Positions 8,312 to 16,857 of a stretch of DNA of 64,000 nt are shown in pieces. Both the position numbers and the translations under genes were made by a program. Every line of letters begins with the position of its first letter. Within the stretch, counting starts at the first letter, position 1. Source of the stretch: CAVQZC01 sp963718315 (GTDB lineage: Bacteria > Actinomycetota > Thermoleophilia > Gaiellales > JAICJC01). The DNA is taken from NCBI GenBank assembly GCA_963718315.1, contig CAVQZC010000007.1, positions 62,001 through 126,000 on the forward strand, in the 5' to 3' direction. Under the pieces are notes generated by a model. That model ran no database searches. It saw only the letters and a program-made list of their open reading frames with translations, and was not told where the DNA came from.

Positions 8312-8696
8312 TTACCTCAGTAGCTGGCGTACGCGATCGAGTCGGCCGCGCAGCTCGGCGACTTCGACGCTCTGGGCTTGCACCGCGCCGGTCAGCTGCT
8401 CGATGCTGGCCACCAGATCGCGCGTGATCGCGTCGATCGATCGATCCGCCGGCGCCACGGGTGCAGCGCGTCGGGCACGGTCGGCCGTGGGCGGTGCGAG
8501 GAGCGCGCGAGGCTGACTTTCGCCGCCCGCCGGTCTTGACCCGTGCGATTCGGTAGTAGTTGTTCTGCACACTCGCGGGGGTCTTGCCGAGTTCCTCAGC
8601 GACAGCCTTGATCGCGGCGGCTTTGGTCATCCCGGTCTCGGCGAGCGCGTCGACCTTCTCGTACTCGGCCAGGCCGACGGATCCGTCACGTGCCAT
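8312..8696 (-). CDS. Small HTH plus coiled-coil protein, frameshifted
   Basis: Starts at ATG 8696 behind a good GAGGAGC site. The N-terminal 60 residues (EYEKVDALAETGMTKAAAI, then GKTPASVQNNYYRIARV) look like a helix-turn-helix of a DNA-binding protein. After a basic linker the sense switches frame near 8510 and ends with a short coiled coil, VASIEQLTGAVQAQSVEV then ELRGRLDRVRQLLR. Joined across the one-base shift the protein is about 127 residues. The architecture suggests a small nucleoid- or partition-type DNA-binding protein, but no family was recognised. Confidence 0.6.
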
Positions 8697-8961
8697 GTCT
8701 TGCTCCTCAGTGGGCGTGTATAGATCGCGGGATGATGCCACAGGCACGTTGCAGCCGGTCGTGGAGCAAGTGGTGAGCCCCCGCCGAGATGACAGAAGAA
8801 CGGGCGCATGAACAGCTGAGTCAGGGTTGAAACGCCACAGCTGGCAGGATCGTGACGGTTTCGACACACCTCAGCTGGTGACACCTGCCCGATTCGCTCC
8901 TAGGCTGAGCGGCATGAATCCGGCTGTTCACGATCGCACCCTCGGACAGTGCAGGAGCCGG

Positions 8962-9939
8962 TTACCTGAGCAGGCGCGCGAGATACCCGCCCTCGGCGTC
9001 GAGTAGGTCAGTGAGCAGGCGGCACGGGCGCCAGTCCTCGACACGTTCCTCGGCTCTGTCACGGGCGAGCCAGATGTCAAGGTCGCGGAGCTGGTCGAGA
9101 GCCGCGGCGCCGTGGATAAGCGCGCGACCATGCATCGGATCCATGTCACGAGCGGCGATCTCAACCGCGGCGGCGGCTGCCTCCGAATCAACGCGCTGGC
9201 CGTCCTCGGATACGCAGGCCTCGCATACCAGTCGGCATAGGTCGATCTCAACCGGACCGAGCACGGCGAACTCAAAGTCCAGCAGGGCGACGACCTCAGC
9301 CTCCCATAGGGCGTTCATCAGGGCAAGGTCGCCGTGGTTGACACGCTGCTCGACCAGGGGCGCAGCCCGGAAGTAGCCCTCGATGACTTCGTGGAGCCGC
9401 GACTGCTGGGCGCTGGACAGTCCCAGCGCGACTGCGGCGCGTCTAGCCGCCGCCGTGGCATCGCCGAGCGATGCCGGCACGAAACCCCCGTGCGAGGCGA
9501 CATGCGTCCTGAGAGACGGGCTCGCGTCGTGCACGATCTGGGCCCGAGCCCACAGTTGATGGACCGCCCGTCGTTGCTCTGCAGGTGTCAGCGTCGGCCA
9601 TGCCTCGTGCAGGTTCTGGCCGCGAACCTCTGCGGTCGCGATCCAGGCGTGGCCCTCGGTAGTGCCCTCCCCAAGGATCTCCGGGTGCCCGACCTCTCGC
9701 GGCAGAGCACGCACGAGCGCGACCTCGCGAGCCATGTCGACTGGTGTATGCGCGATCCGCACGGCGATGCCGTCACCGACCCACGTCGCGTTCGAGTACC
9801 CGTTTGCTCGCCGCATCCGCGTGAGGTCGCCGCCGTAGTGGGCCGCCACCTCGGCGGCCAAGCCCCGGACGACGGCTGCGTGCAACGGGTCGCGATGCTG
9901 GTCAAGCGGATGGATATCCGCACTGGGCTCCTGCATCAT
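8962..9939 (-). CDS. Phosphotransferase, APH (aminoglycoside/choline kinase-like) family
   Basis: A 325-residue kinase-like phosphotransferase. The catalytic loop VNHGDLALMNALW places the HGD triad at about 202-204. The metal-binding motif LLDFEFA lies at about 220, followed by PVEIDLCRLV. The N-lobe has RRANGYSNATWVGDGIAVRI, the ATP-contacting strand. Family members phosphorylate small molecules such as aminoglycosides, homoserine or choline; the substrate cannot be assigned. Length is normal. Two ATG codons stand side by side at the start and the choice does not matter. It stands alone in its transcription unit. Confidence 0.85.
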   Translation of the reverse strand: MMQEPSADIHPLDQHRDPLHAAVVRGLAAEVAAHYGGDLTRMRRANGYSNATWVGDGIAVRIAHTPVDMAREVALVRALPREVGHPEILGEGTTEGHAWIATAEVRGQNLHEAWPTLTPAEQRRAVHQLWARAQIVHDASPSLRTHVASHGGFVPASLGDATAAARRAAVALGLSSAQQSRLHEVIEGYFRAAPLVEQRVNHGDLALMNALWEAEVVALLDFEFAVLGPVEIDLCRLVCEACVSEDGQRVDSEAAAAAVEIAARDMDPMHGRALIHGAAALDQLRDLDIWLARDRAEERVEDWRPCRLLTDLLDAEGGYLARLLR

Positions 9940-10122
9940 GCAAGCATTTTCCCACAGTCGTGAAGGTGCTAATCCAGGGGAAAGCTTCGGCCCGCTTTAC
10001 ACCTTCGACTGGGAAGAGCCGGCATAGAGCCTGTCAGTCGCCGTCGATGCCGCGGAGAGCATCGACCGCGCGCATATGGGAGCATCAGCGTTCGCTCCGG
10101 TGTGTGACTACAAGGGGGAGAG

Positions 10123-10731
10123 ATGTTCACCAAGCCCGTCGTTGTGGGGGCCTTCGCCGGCCTCGTCGTGGCGCTTCTTACCGGCGTCGCTTTCGCCGCG
10201 ATTCCCGATTCGTCCGGAAAGGTTCACGCCTGCTACCAGAACGTGACCTCGCCGAACAAGCCGGTCAAGCTTCTCGATACGGCGAAAGCCGCCGAGTGCC
10301 CGAGCGGGTGGAAGGCGGTCGTCTGGAATCAGACCGGGCTGCAAGGGCCACGCGGGCCTCAGGGTATCCAAGGGCCTCGCGGGATTCAGGGCATTCAGGG
10401 GAAGCAGGGGATTCAGGGACAGCAAGGTATGCCGGGTACGAACGGGGTCAGTGGCTACCAGGTCGCCACGGCGTCCGCGAATGTCACCAACAACGACACC
10501 GTCGGCGCTGCAGAAGCTGACTGCCCCGCGGGCACCGTGCCGCTCGGCGGGGGATTCTCCGGACCGCCCCTACAGGCCTGGACGACCGTCGAGGACAGCC
10601 CCGTCTATACCGATGGGCCGGACGGCACGACGGTCACCGGAGGCGGCTGGCACGTACAGATATCGAATCCCAACGGATTCGGAGCAGGCGGAACGCTCAC
10701 GGTCTCTGTGGACTGCGCCGCTGTCTCGTGA
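10123..10731 (+). CDS. Secreted collagen-like protein
   Basis: A 202-residue exported protein. Signal peptide at 1-26 (VVVGAFAGLVVALLTGVAFA). Residues 28-70 form a small N-terminal domain (GKVHACYQNV ... GWKAVVWNQ). Residues 72-108 are a Gly-x-x tract rich in Gln and Pro (GIQGPRGIQGIQG), a collagen-like triple helix of about 12 triplets. A C-terminal domain with paired cysteines (EADCPAGTVPLGGGFSG ... VDCAAVS) is the kind that caps such tracts. GGGGGAGAG precedes ATG 10123. Common in Solirubrobacterales secretomes; role at the cell surface unknown. Confidence 0.85.
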   Translation: MFTKPVVVGAFAGLVVALLTGVAFAAIPDSSGKVHACYQNVTSPNKPVKLLDTAKAAECPSGWKAVVWNQTGLQGPRGPQGIQGPRGIQGIQGKQGIQGQQGMPGTNGVSGYQVATASANVTNNDTVGAAEADCPAGTVPLGGGFSGPPLQAWTTVEDSPVYTDGPDGTTVTGGGWHVQISNPNGFGAGGTLTVSVDCAAVS

Positions 10732-10832
10732 GCCCGCCAACATCTGAGCACGATCCGAGGCGTGCGGTCACGAGCCGACCGTGTGAGATGTGCGCCGCGG
10801 CGCCCCTGAGATCCCGGACTAGCGGCGCCACT

Positions 10833-10895
10833 CGGACCATAGCGCCGCTTCGGTGCCTGTTCGTCCTCCGTCCGAAGGAATCCGCTACCCGTGAG
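10833..10895. repeat. Dispersed repeat, copy 1
   Basis: A 63-base intergenic sequence containing GGTGCCTGTTCGTCCTCCGT and CCGCTACCCGTGAG. It recurs at 12165-12230 with about five substitutions and one 3-base insertion, in the same orientation. Both copies lie between genes of the accessory region. No terminal repeats or coding potential; nature unknown. Confidence 0.7.
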
Positions 10896-11041
10896 CGCGG
10901 TGATGCCACCTGGCTGGCGTGGAGCCCGACGAAGGGTTCGGCGACTGCGGCGAACAGTTCCCGGCTGCAGCCGTCCGCCGGCGTGGTGGCGCTCCAGCCA
11001 ATCGCCGCAACCGCCGATAGGACGATCGAGGAGGATCGCTG

Positions 11042-11371
11042 ATGTCAGAGATCATGGACAGACACCCGGCTAGCCCCGGTGATGAGTCTATCGCTGAGCA
11101 CGTATTGCGAGATTGGCGGCAGATGTCACCCGAGGAGTGGCTGGCCCGCCACTTCCACGAGTCGCCGTTCTGGCCGTTCTCCGGGAAGATCTACGCTGAT
11201 CCGGAGTTCGACGCCTGGATCTGCCAGGTCAACGAAATCATCTGGCCGCCCCAGCCGCTGGTCAACGGGGCGCGAACGATCGACCATGACCGCATTGAAC
11301 AGCTCCGCAAGCACTACCTGACCGCTCACGAGTTGGCCAAGGTAAAGCGGCAGATGGCCGAACCGTTCTAA
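11042..11371 (+). CDS. Hypothetical protein
   Basis: A 109-residue soluble, acidic and tryptophan-rich protein (SPEEWLARHFHESPFWPFSG, EIIWPPQPLV) with a C-terminal helix RIEQLRKHYLTAHELAKVKR. A strong GAGGAGG site lies 8 bases before ATG 11042, so the gene is probably expressed. No domain is recognised and there is no signal peptide. It is a single gene flanked by the dispersed repeat upstream and about 270 bases of empty sequence downstream. Confidence 0.7.
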   Translation: MSEIMDRHPASPGDESIAEHVLRDWRQMSPEEWLARHFHESPFWPFSGKIYADPEFDAWICQVNEIIWPPQPLVNGARTIDHDRIEQLRKHYLTAHELAKVKRQMAEPF

Positions 11372-11640
11372 TCGTCCGCCGGGGCGACATCATCACATCG
11401 GCTTCCCCGTAGCGCAACTGCCCAGGTCGGATATCGGTTGGCAGCGGGCGAGTCGGCGCGCGAAACGTGCTCGGCGGAGCGGCCTGGCGGAGTGTGTCCC
11501 CGAGCAGATTACCTATCAGCCACAGAGGCTGCTCCTGAGGCGTACGACGGGATGCTGAATCGGGCTCGGCGAGGAGCCGGTTCAGTAGGGTCGGTATGGC
11601 GCCTAGCTAGTTGGACGGAAGCAGATGGCCGAAGTCGTTC

Positions 11641-11805
11641 TCAACCGGGCCGTCGAGCGTCCAGCCGGCCTGGTTGGTCGAGAGACTCCAACGCGTCCGC
11701 CAAGCCACGGAGGCGCTGCGCTGCCTCAGCAAGCGTCTCGGCGCCATCCATCACGTAGCGGGCTCCGACATACCCATCGATGATGTTCTGGTGTTGTGTG
11801 CTCAT
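11641..11805 (-). CDS. Small hypothetical protein (54 aa)
   Basis: Starts at ATG 11805 with MSTQHQNIIDGYVGARYVMD and continues as a Leu/Ala-rich amphipathic helix (AETLAEAAQRLRGLADALES). An AGGAT-like site precedes it at normal spacing. Codon use is typical of the genome. The protein is too short to assign; the helix could mediate dimerisation. Confidence 0.5.
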   Translation of the reverse strand: MSTQHQNIIDGYVGARYVMDGAETLAEAAQRLRGLADALESLDQPGRLDARRPG

Positions 11806-11878
11806 GGATGGCGATCCTAGGCGTGCGCGTCGGAGTCCGTGCTCATTCTCGCCTAAAGGCTGGCGTCCGCCTTGGGGG

Positions 11879-12049
11879 CTAGCGACTCGCCGGCACTGTC
11901 GTGCCATGGACGTTCACGGCGGCGGCCCACTGTTTCGCCTCGGCTGCGACCGGGCCGTGGGTCTCGTCGAGGTGATCGGCCAGCTTGAGCACGCGGCGAG
12001 CTGCTAACTCCCGTTGTGCCGGCGTCGCTGATATCCGCTTGGTCGCCAC
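11879..12049 (-). CDS. Small hypothetical protein (56 aa)
   Basis: A GTG at 12049 opens a 56-residue frame with good coding character: TKRISATPAQRELAARRVLK, then LADHLDETHGPVAAEAKQWA, mostly helical. The G-rich stretch before the GTG is very close to the start codon, so the start is uncertain. It lies upstream of the 54-residue protein gene on the same strand, with a 73-base gap; the two may be co-transcribed. Function unknown. Confidence 0.45.
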   Translation of the reverse strand: MATKRISATPAQRELAARRVLKLADHLDETHGPVAAEAKQWAAAVNVHGTTVPASR

Positions 12050-12361
12050 CCCTCCCAGGCTACCGGAGGTGGCGAACGAGGCTTAACCTCGCGCACCGCT
12101 GAGAGAAAAACGAAACCGGTCGCCCAGACACAAGGGCAGTACGGTCATCGTCGGTGGCGTCGCCCGGACCATAGCAACGCCGCTTTGGTGCCTGTTCGTC
12201 CTCCGTCCGAAAGAACCCGCTACCCGTGAGGCGGCTTGATCGTCCGGGCGGGATCAACCTACTGGGGCATCCGCCGCGGCGTTGACGGAACTCTGCAACG
12301 GCAACGCCAGTCCCGCAAGTTCGATGTCCGCATTTTGCGCGAAAAACGCTGCCGGCCGAAG
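12050..12361. other. Intergenic stretch carrying repeat copy 2
   Basis: About 310 bases without a convincing gene. It contains the second dispersed repeat (12165-12230). Nothing else was recognised. Confidence 0.4.
12165..12230. repeat. Dispersed repeat, copy 2
   Basis: Second copy of the 63-base element at 10833, with a 3-base insertion after ATAGC and five or so substitutions. The best conserved core is GGTGCCTGTTCGTCCTCCGT followed by CCGAA and ACCCGCTACCCGTGAG. Confidence 0.7.
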
Positions 12362-12670
12362 TCACCCGGATGCCATGTCGAACAGCGATCGGATCCGCGC
12401 GGGCAGGATGTGCGGCTCGTCGGCTGCCATCTGCAGGAGCTCCTCAGCGGTGATGATCTCGGTGAGTCGCGCTGGATCGCCCTTGTAGCCGGCCGCCGTT
12501 GAGAAGGCGTAGGTGTCGGTGTCTGCATCGGCGACTCCGACAAGCTCGTCGATGTCGACTTCGGTTTGGCCGGTCTTCACCTGGACGATGCCTTTCCGGT
12601 GCGTAGTGCGGTTGATCATAGTCCACTCGTATGCGGGCGTATCCAGTCGGCGCGAGCGGGGAAGTGCCAC
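12362..12670 (-). CDS. Nuclease-fold-like hypothetical protein, possibly a C-terminal fragment
   Basis: 102 residues. The core EWTMINRTTHRKGIVQVKTG has the E...QVK spacing seen at the end of PD-(D/E)XK restriction-type folds (the QVKTG strand). It is followed by a helix-rich tail (ARLTEIITAEELLQMAADEP). The usual N-terminal part of such a fold is missing upstream, so this may be a remnant of a longer gene; an internal ATG at 12619 is an alternative start. Assignment to the nuclease fold is tentative. Confidence 0.4.
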   Translation of the reverse strand: MALPRSRRLDTPAYEWTMINRTTHRKGIVQVKTGQTEVDIDELVGVADADTDTYAFSTAAGYKGDPARLTEIITAEELLQMAADEPHILPARIRSLFDMASG

Positions 12671-12730
12671 GTACCCGCGTGCGACCTGGAACCAGAGGTA
12701 GACCAGAGGCCCTCGTCGTGATACGTGTGT

Positions 12731-13114
12731 TCATGTCATCGCCTCCAACGGCAGGTGCCGGCGTAGCTCGCTGATCGCTCGATGCAGCCGCGACTTGACC
12801 GTGCCCTCCGGCACATTCATGGCGGCCGCGATCTCGGGAACCGTGAAGTCCGCGTAGAAACGCAAGACAACCGTCGCGCGGAACTCGACAGGGAGCGCCT
12901 CCAGACCAGTTCGCACAGCGTCGCGAAGGCCAACCGACTCCGACGGATCGGAGCCGCGGCTCCCCCTCTCGACGGAGATCGTTACGGTCGGGGAGCGTGC
13001 CGGCCGACGATGAGCGTCGACGGCGAGGTTCGTGGCGACTACGCACGCCCACCCCGTCGCTGAGCGGCTATGTCGGGGCGGTCGCTCGAGCGCGCGCAAC
13101 TCGATCTCCTGCAT
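12731..13114 (-). CDS. ECF-type RNA polymerase sigma factor, N-terminus disturbed
   Basis: The frame holds the end of sigma region 2 (ATNLAVDAHRRPARS) and a complete region 4 helix-turn-helix (ALPVEFRATVVLRFYADF, PEIAAAMNVPEGTVKSRLHR). The family sense continues upstream in the same frame to about 13209 (EGTAALRVRRVLYLNG, RGSQLEDAMQEIELRALER) but finds no ATG or GTG before a stop, so the first region-2 helices are lost or hidden by a frame error. At face value the protein lacks core-binding region 2.1-2.2 and would be inactive. No anti-sigma gene is adjacent. Confidence 0.7.
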   Translation of the reverse strand: MQEIELRALERPPRHSRSATGWACVVATNLAVDAHRRPARSPTVTISVERGSRGSDPSESVGLRDAVRTGLEALPVEFRATVVLRFYADFTVPEIAAAMNVPEGTVKSRLHRAISELRRHLPLEAMT

Positions 13115-13335
13115 CGCGTCTTCGAGTTGGCTGCCGCGCAGGCCGTTCAGGTACAGGACTCGTCGTACCCGAAGAGCAGCGGTTCCCTCCAGCAGTGGGC
13201 CGTTGCCTTCTCACCTTCACAGATCTAAGACGATCCGGGGTGGGAAACCGTTCCCAGCCGAAAGACCCAGCGTCTGGCGCTACGCCGCGTGGCTTCGAGT
13301 GAGCAGCCTGGGGCCAGGTGTACCTCGGCGGATCC

Positions 13336-14691
13336 TCACGACTTTGCGACGGGGAGAATTGTGAATCGCCACCGCTGCCCGTCCCAGTGGGCGACGATGG
13401 GCTTCGTACCGGGAGCGTTGTAGACACCGACCGCCCAAGCGTCGGTAGGTGATAGGGCTGTAACGCCTGCCAGGGTGGAGTGTGCGGCGACCTTCGTGTC
13501 GGTCGCGGCGTTCGTCGTCCAGCGGTGGCCGTCGAAATGGACGATGGTGGTAGGTCCGTTGGGCCATCCGCCAACAGCCCACGCATCATTGGGTGAGGTG
13601 CCGCTGAGCGCCGCGGCGTCGAAGTAGTGATGGTCTGAGGGTGGGGCTGTCGTCTGCCATCCCTCGCCGGATCTGCGGAGCAGTAGCCCGATTTCTTTCC
13701 CGCCATTCGGTGGCCTGCCGGTGCCGGAGTCGCCGAGCGCCCAGACGTGCTCGGTGTCGGTGCCCATGCCCCAGATCACGTTGTAGTTCTGGCTCGGGTC
13801 CGGTGTGCGTTCGACGTGCCAAGTGCGCCCGTTCCAGTGAAGGACGAGAGTGAGCGGGATGCCGTGGAAGGTCTGTGAGTAGCCGCCAGCCCAGACTTTG
13901 GTCGGCGACGTGGCGACGATGCCGGAGAGGTAGTTGTCGCGGCTGGAGCGGTTCGGCGTCTTGTAGACGTGCCAGGTGGATCCGTCCCAGCGGGCGATCA
14001 GCGTGTTCCAGCCGGTGAAGTTGTCGGCGCGGAAGTGTCGGCCGGGCTGTTCGCCGCTGACCCAGATTTGGTTGGGCGCTGTGGCGGCGACCGACGACAG
14101 GGAGATTTCACCGCGCACTGGTAGCCGTGGGATCTGCGCGCAGCGCCCGTCCTGCCAGTGCACAAGCCCGCCGCCATCGACCGCCCACACATCCGCCGGA
14201 GCCGGGACAGTTACGGCGCGTAACTCGCCTATATTGGGGCAATGGAACGAGCGCCAGGTCGTTCCGTTCCAGTGCTCGAGTAACGACGGCTGCCTCAACA
14301 TGGTCTGCTTCGTCCACGAGGAGCCGACAGCCCAGACATCATTCGGGCCGCTCGCCGCCACCCCCAACAACTCCGCGCCGGCCGAGCGGGACATCGCCCC
14401 TTGTTGAAAACCGGACTGACCGTGACCTAGAACGGGGCCAGTAAAGCCGAAACCCCTGTTGGCGGCTATCGGCCCTCCATGCTGGTAGTGCCTCGCAAGT
14501 GTGACCCCACCAGCCACCAACGCCACAGCCACGCCCACGATCGCGGCGAGCCAGACGCCTCGCCGGTGACCGCCGGCCTCAAGCCGGCCTCCGGCTGTCG
14601 CGGGGTCGAATGACTTTCGCCGATCCGCGAGCCCATCCGGAGGGGCGAGCTCGTCGAGGTCGGCAAGCCGCTCAAGCCATCGCTCACTCAT
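13336..14691 (-). CDS. Membrane-anchored beta-propeller, candidate anti-sigma receptor
   Basis: 451 residues. ATG 14691 overlaps the end of the sigma gene by 8 bases, so the two are co-translated. Residues 1-45 form a short, charged cytoplasmic tail (MSERWLERLADLDELAPPDG), 46-67 one membrane segment (VWLAAIVGVAVALVAGGVTL), and the remaining about 380 residues are an exported domain of repeated blades. Each blade contains a DVWAVG- or DAWAVG-type strand and a HWNG-T-W type strand (for example SLLEHWNGTTWRSF, LVLHWNGRTWHVERTP, IVHFDGHRWTTN). The position, topology and size of the cytoplasmic tail fit a receptor that holds the sigma factor, but no classical anti-sigma zinc motif is present. Anti-sigma function is inference. 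Confidence 0.8.
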   Translation of the reverse strand: MSERWLERLADLDELAPPDGLADRRKSFDPATAGGRLEAGGHRRGVWLAAIVGVAVALVAGGVTLARHYQHGGPIAANRGFGFTGPVLGHGQSGFQQGAMSRSAGAELLGVAASGPNDVWAVGSSWTKQTMLRQPSLLEHWNGTTWRSFHCPNIGELRAVTVPAPADVWAVDGGGLVHWQDGRCAQIPRLPVRGEISLSSVAATAPNQIWVSGEQPGRHFRADNFTGWNTLIARWDGSTWHVYKTPNRSSRDNYLSGIVATSPTKVWAGGYSQTFHGIPLTLVLHWNGRTWHVERTPDPSQNYNVIWGMGTDTEHVWALGDSGTGRPPNGGKEIGLLLRRSGEGWQTTAPPSDHHYFDAAALSGTSPNDAWAVGGWPNGPTTIVHFDGHRWTTNAATDTKVAAHSTLAGVTALSPTDAWAVGVYNAPGTKPIVAHWDGQRWRFTILPVAKS

Positions 14692-15475
14692 CGCCGTCCT
14701 CCTCCAACAGCCGACGCAACTGTTCCCGGCCGCGCCACAGATGAACCCGAACGGTCGCGCGAGCGATGCCCAACCGCGCGGCGACCTCGGCGACGGATAG
14801 GTCGCACTGGTAGTGCAGGAACACCGCGGCGCGCTGATTGGGCGGCAGCCGCTGTAGCGCGTAGAACAACGGCTCGAGTAGCTCCGACTCGACCGCAGAC
14901 TCCGCCACGTCGACCGGTACGTCGGCGGGGTCGGCGCGGCGTTCGCGCCGCATCTCCTCGGCGGCGAGCCGAAACGAGACTCGGTACAACCATGCCACCG
15001 GGTCGCGAATCGACTCCGAGTGCGCCAAAGCGCGCGTGAACGCTTCGGCCATCGCATCCTCCGCTACGACCGTCCGGCCGGCGGTGTAGGCCATCAAGGC
15101 GCGCCAAAGCCGCGGCGTCTCGCGCCGAAACACGGCCTCGAGGCCCTCTTCGCCCAACCTTCGGTCGACACTCACGACAGGCACACGACCATACAGAGCG
15201 TGTGAACTGTGAAAAGGCTTACCTCGTCCGGAGGTCAGGATCCAGCGTCCGCGCAGGAGCGGAGCAGCGCCTCCGAGGAAGTCGGGCCAGCCCAGGCCGG
15301 TGCGCTCGGCCACGGCGTCGGGGTGTACGCCGGAGCGGAGCGCCTCGGCGAGGTGCATGTAGAACCGGTCGACGGCTGCATCGAGCGTTGCCTGCTCGAC
15401 CCGTACGACGCGGAGCGCCACTTCTACCTGCCCCAGGAGTGTCTCAGCGTCCCTTGTATGTTCTCTGTAGAACAT
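14684..15475 (-). CDS. ECF sigma factor with an extra N-terminal segment
   Basis: The sigma part starts around GTG 15184 (VPVVSVDRRLGEEGLEAVFR). It has region 2 (EDAMAEAFTRALAHSESIRD, WLYRVSFRLAAEEMRRERR) and region 4 (RLPPNQRAAVFLHYQCDLSV, ARLGIARATVRVHLWRG). The same frame runs open for 97 more codons to 15475, encoding a helical segment with an HTH-like stretch (LAEALRSGVHPDAVAERTGL). Either the protein has an N-terminal extension or two genes are fused by a lost stop. If the start is 15184 the protein is about 166 residues, the normal ECF length. It is coupled to the downstream membrane propeller. Confidence 0.8.
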   Translation of the reverse strand: MFYREHTRDAETLLGQVEVALRVVRVEQATLDAAVDRFYMHLAEALRSGVHPDAVAERTGLGWPDFLGGAAPLLRGRWILTSGRGKPFHSSHALYGRVPVVSVDRRLGEEGLEAVFRRETPRLWRALMAYTAGRTVVAEDAMAEAFTRALAHSESIRDPVAWLYRVSFRLAAEEMRRERRADPADVPVDVAESAVESELLEPLFYALQRLPPNQRAAVFLHYQCDLSVAEVAARLGIARATVRVHLWRGREQLRRLLEEDGDE

Positions 15476-15875
15476 AAATCGATGGTAGGCGGACGACCAG
15501 GATCAGACCGATGACCAGTTGGTCAACAGTGCTCGAGATGGCCCCGCCGGGATGCTCATGAAGGCCGCGTCCCGTCCTGTAGCAGCAGCGCAGAATCAGC
15601 GTCTTCGCCGGGCCGGATCCGGTGAAGCCGACGGCCCACCACTGAGCAGGCCACGAGATTTCGACTTGCGGCCGCCGCGAGGCGGTTCCCAGCGCTAACC
15701 AGACGGCAGGCCCGCAACCCCCGGCCAACGGCGCGTCGGTGATCAACGACGCCGCATGACGGTCAGGCGTCGTGGGGCGGGTGCGAAACGCCGGTGGCAG
15801 GAACTGGCGGTGCCAGTACCGCGCCAAGCGCGGCGGCTAACGGCTTGGCCACTCGTCGATCAGGCAGCCTGCCTG
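15476..15875. other. Intergenic stretch, no clear gene
   Basis: About 400 bases upstream of the sigma gene. A minus-strand frame (15444-15827) has plausible segments such as AVWLALGTASRRPQVEISWP but no good start or domain and overlaps the sigma start, so I do not call it. Confidence 0.35.
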
Positions 15876-16310
15876 CTAGTAGCGGGAGAGGATGGCGCGG
15901 AGCTGTGGGCAGGCGACGGCGCCGTTGAGTACGTTGCCGTGCAGCCTATTCGGCGGAGGCTTGGTGTGGTACTCGCGGAAGATGAGGCGCTGGTAGCCAG
16001 CAGCTTTGCTGGCGGAGGAGAGGACGAACACGATTGCACCCTTGCACTGACCAGATTCGATGAGCATGCTGCCGGATTCATAGGGAACGTAGGCACGGCG
16101 GCCGCCGGCTACGCTGTCCCACGGGTTGCGGCTGACCCCGTCTAGGCGGTAGTGCCAATGGCGCAGAAGCGCCGCCACCTGAGAGACGCTGAACGGCGAG
16201 AGGACAGGCGCACCGGACACCGTCTCATGCCCTGCCAAGGCATCCGTGCTGCATCCAGCCGACGCGAGCAGAAGCGCGGCGGATATGCACGTGATGGCTC
16301 GTCGGGTCAT
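15876..16310 (-). CDS. Lipoprotein, tandem paralogue of the next gene
   Basis: 144 residues; the signal AITCISAALLLASAGC places the lipobox Cys at about 20. The mature domain runs from PVLSPFSVSQVAALLRHWHY through a GSMLIESGQCKGAIVFV core to ACPQLRAILSRY. The same order of elements (propensity helix, GSMLI strand with a following Cys, then a C-terminal Cys-helix) is found in the neighbour at 16314, so they are tandem duplicates. The pair is separated by 3 bases and probably forms an operon. Function unknown. Confidence 0.65.
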   Translation of the reverse strand: MTRRAITCISAALLLASAGCSTDALAGHETVSGAPVLSPFSVSQVAALLRHWHYRLDGVSRNPWDSVAGGRRAYVPYESGSMLIESGQCKGAIVFVLSSASKAAGYQRLIFREYHTKPPPNRLHGNVLNGAVACPQLRAILSRY

Positions 16311-16313
16311 CCG

Positions 16314-16751
16314 CTAGATCACGGCGAGCAGCAGCGACAGTTGATGGCAGGAGTTCGAGGTAAGGACAACGTTTCGGTTCGGGCCGCCCTGGGGGCCAAA
16401 GCCTCCAGGATCGTGCTTGGCCAGCAGATGGCTGAACCTCATCGCCGAGCCGACCGATTTGAACACGAGCACGTTGGTGTGGATGCATGGGCCATGGGTG
16501 ATCAGCATGCTGCCCACCTCCGCGTACTGTGTCGGTGCCGCCCAGTCGGGGGTGATCCCGCCGGCGCCCCGCCGCACCTGGGCGAGATGGTAGTGGTGAG
16601 CGCGCAGGGCGGAGACCACATGGTCGAATGACAGCACAGGCAACGGGGGAGGGTTGCCAGTCGCGCCGCCGTCGACACCGCTGGTGGCGCCGCACGCCGC
16701 GCAGCCGCCCAGCAGTAGCGCGCAGATCATGATCGACATGAACGGTCGCAT
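16314..16751 (-). CDS. Lipoprotein, tandem paralogue of the previous gene
   Basis: 145 residues from ATG 16751, preferred to the ATG 18 bases upstream because GGGAG precedes it at good spacing. The signal SIMICALLLGGCAACG holds a lipobox. The mature chain PVLSFDHVVSALRAHHYHLA ... VGSMLITHGPCIHTNVLVF ... SNSCHQLSLLLAVI mirrors the 15876 product block by block, though residue identity is low. Likely an exported protein with one conserved disulfide. Confidence 0.65.
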   Translation of the reverse strand: MRPFMSIMICALLLGGCAACGATSGVDGGATGNPPPLPVLSFDHVVSALRAHHYHLAQVRRGAGGITPDWAAPTQYAEVGSMLITHGPCIHTNVLVFKSVGSAMRFSHLLAKHDPGGFGPQGGPNRNVVLTSNSCHQLSLLLAVI

Positions 16752-16857
16752 CGGCTCTCCCTCGGGCACTTAGACGACAGCGGGAGCACTTTGGTTCGCC
16801 CGGCAAGCTTGCCGGTGTCGATTGCGCTCACCGGCTCGACACTCCGCCGGCCTGCGT

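Noticed and set aside
15444..15827. 127-codon minus-strand frame upstream of the sigma gene
   Set aside because: No start signal, no domain, and it overlaps the beginning of the sigma frame.
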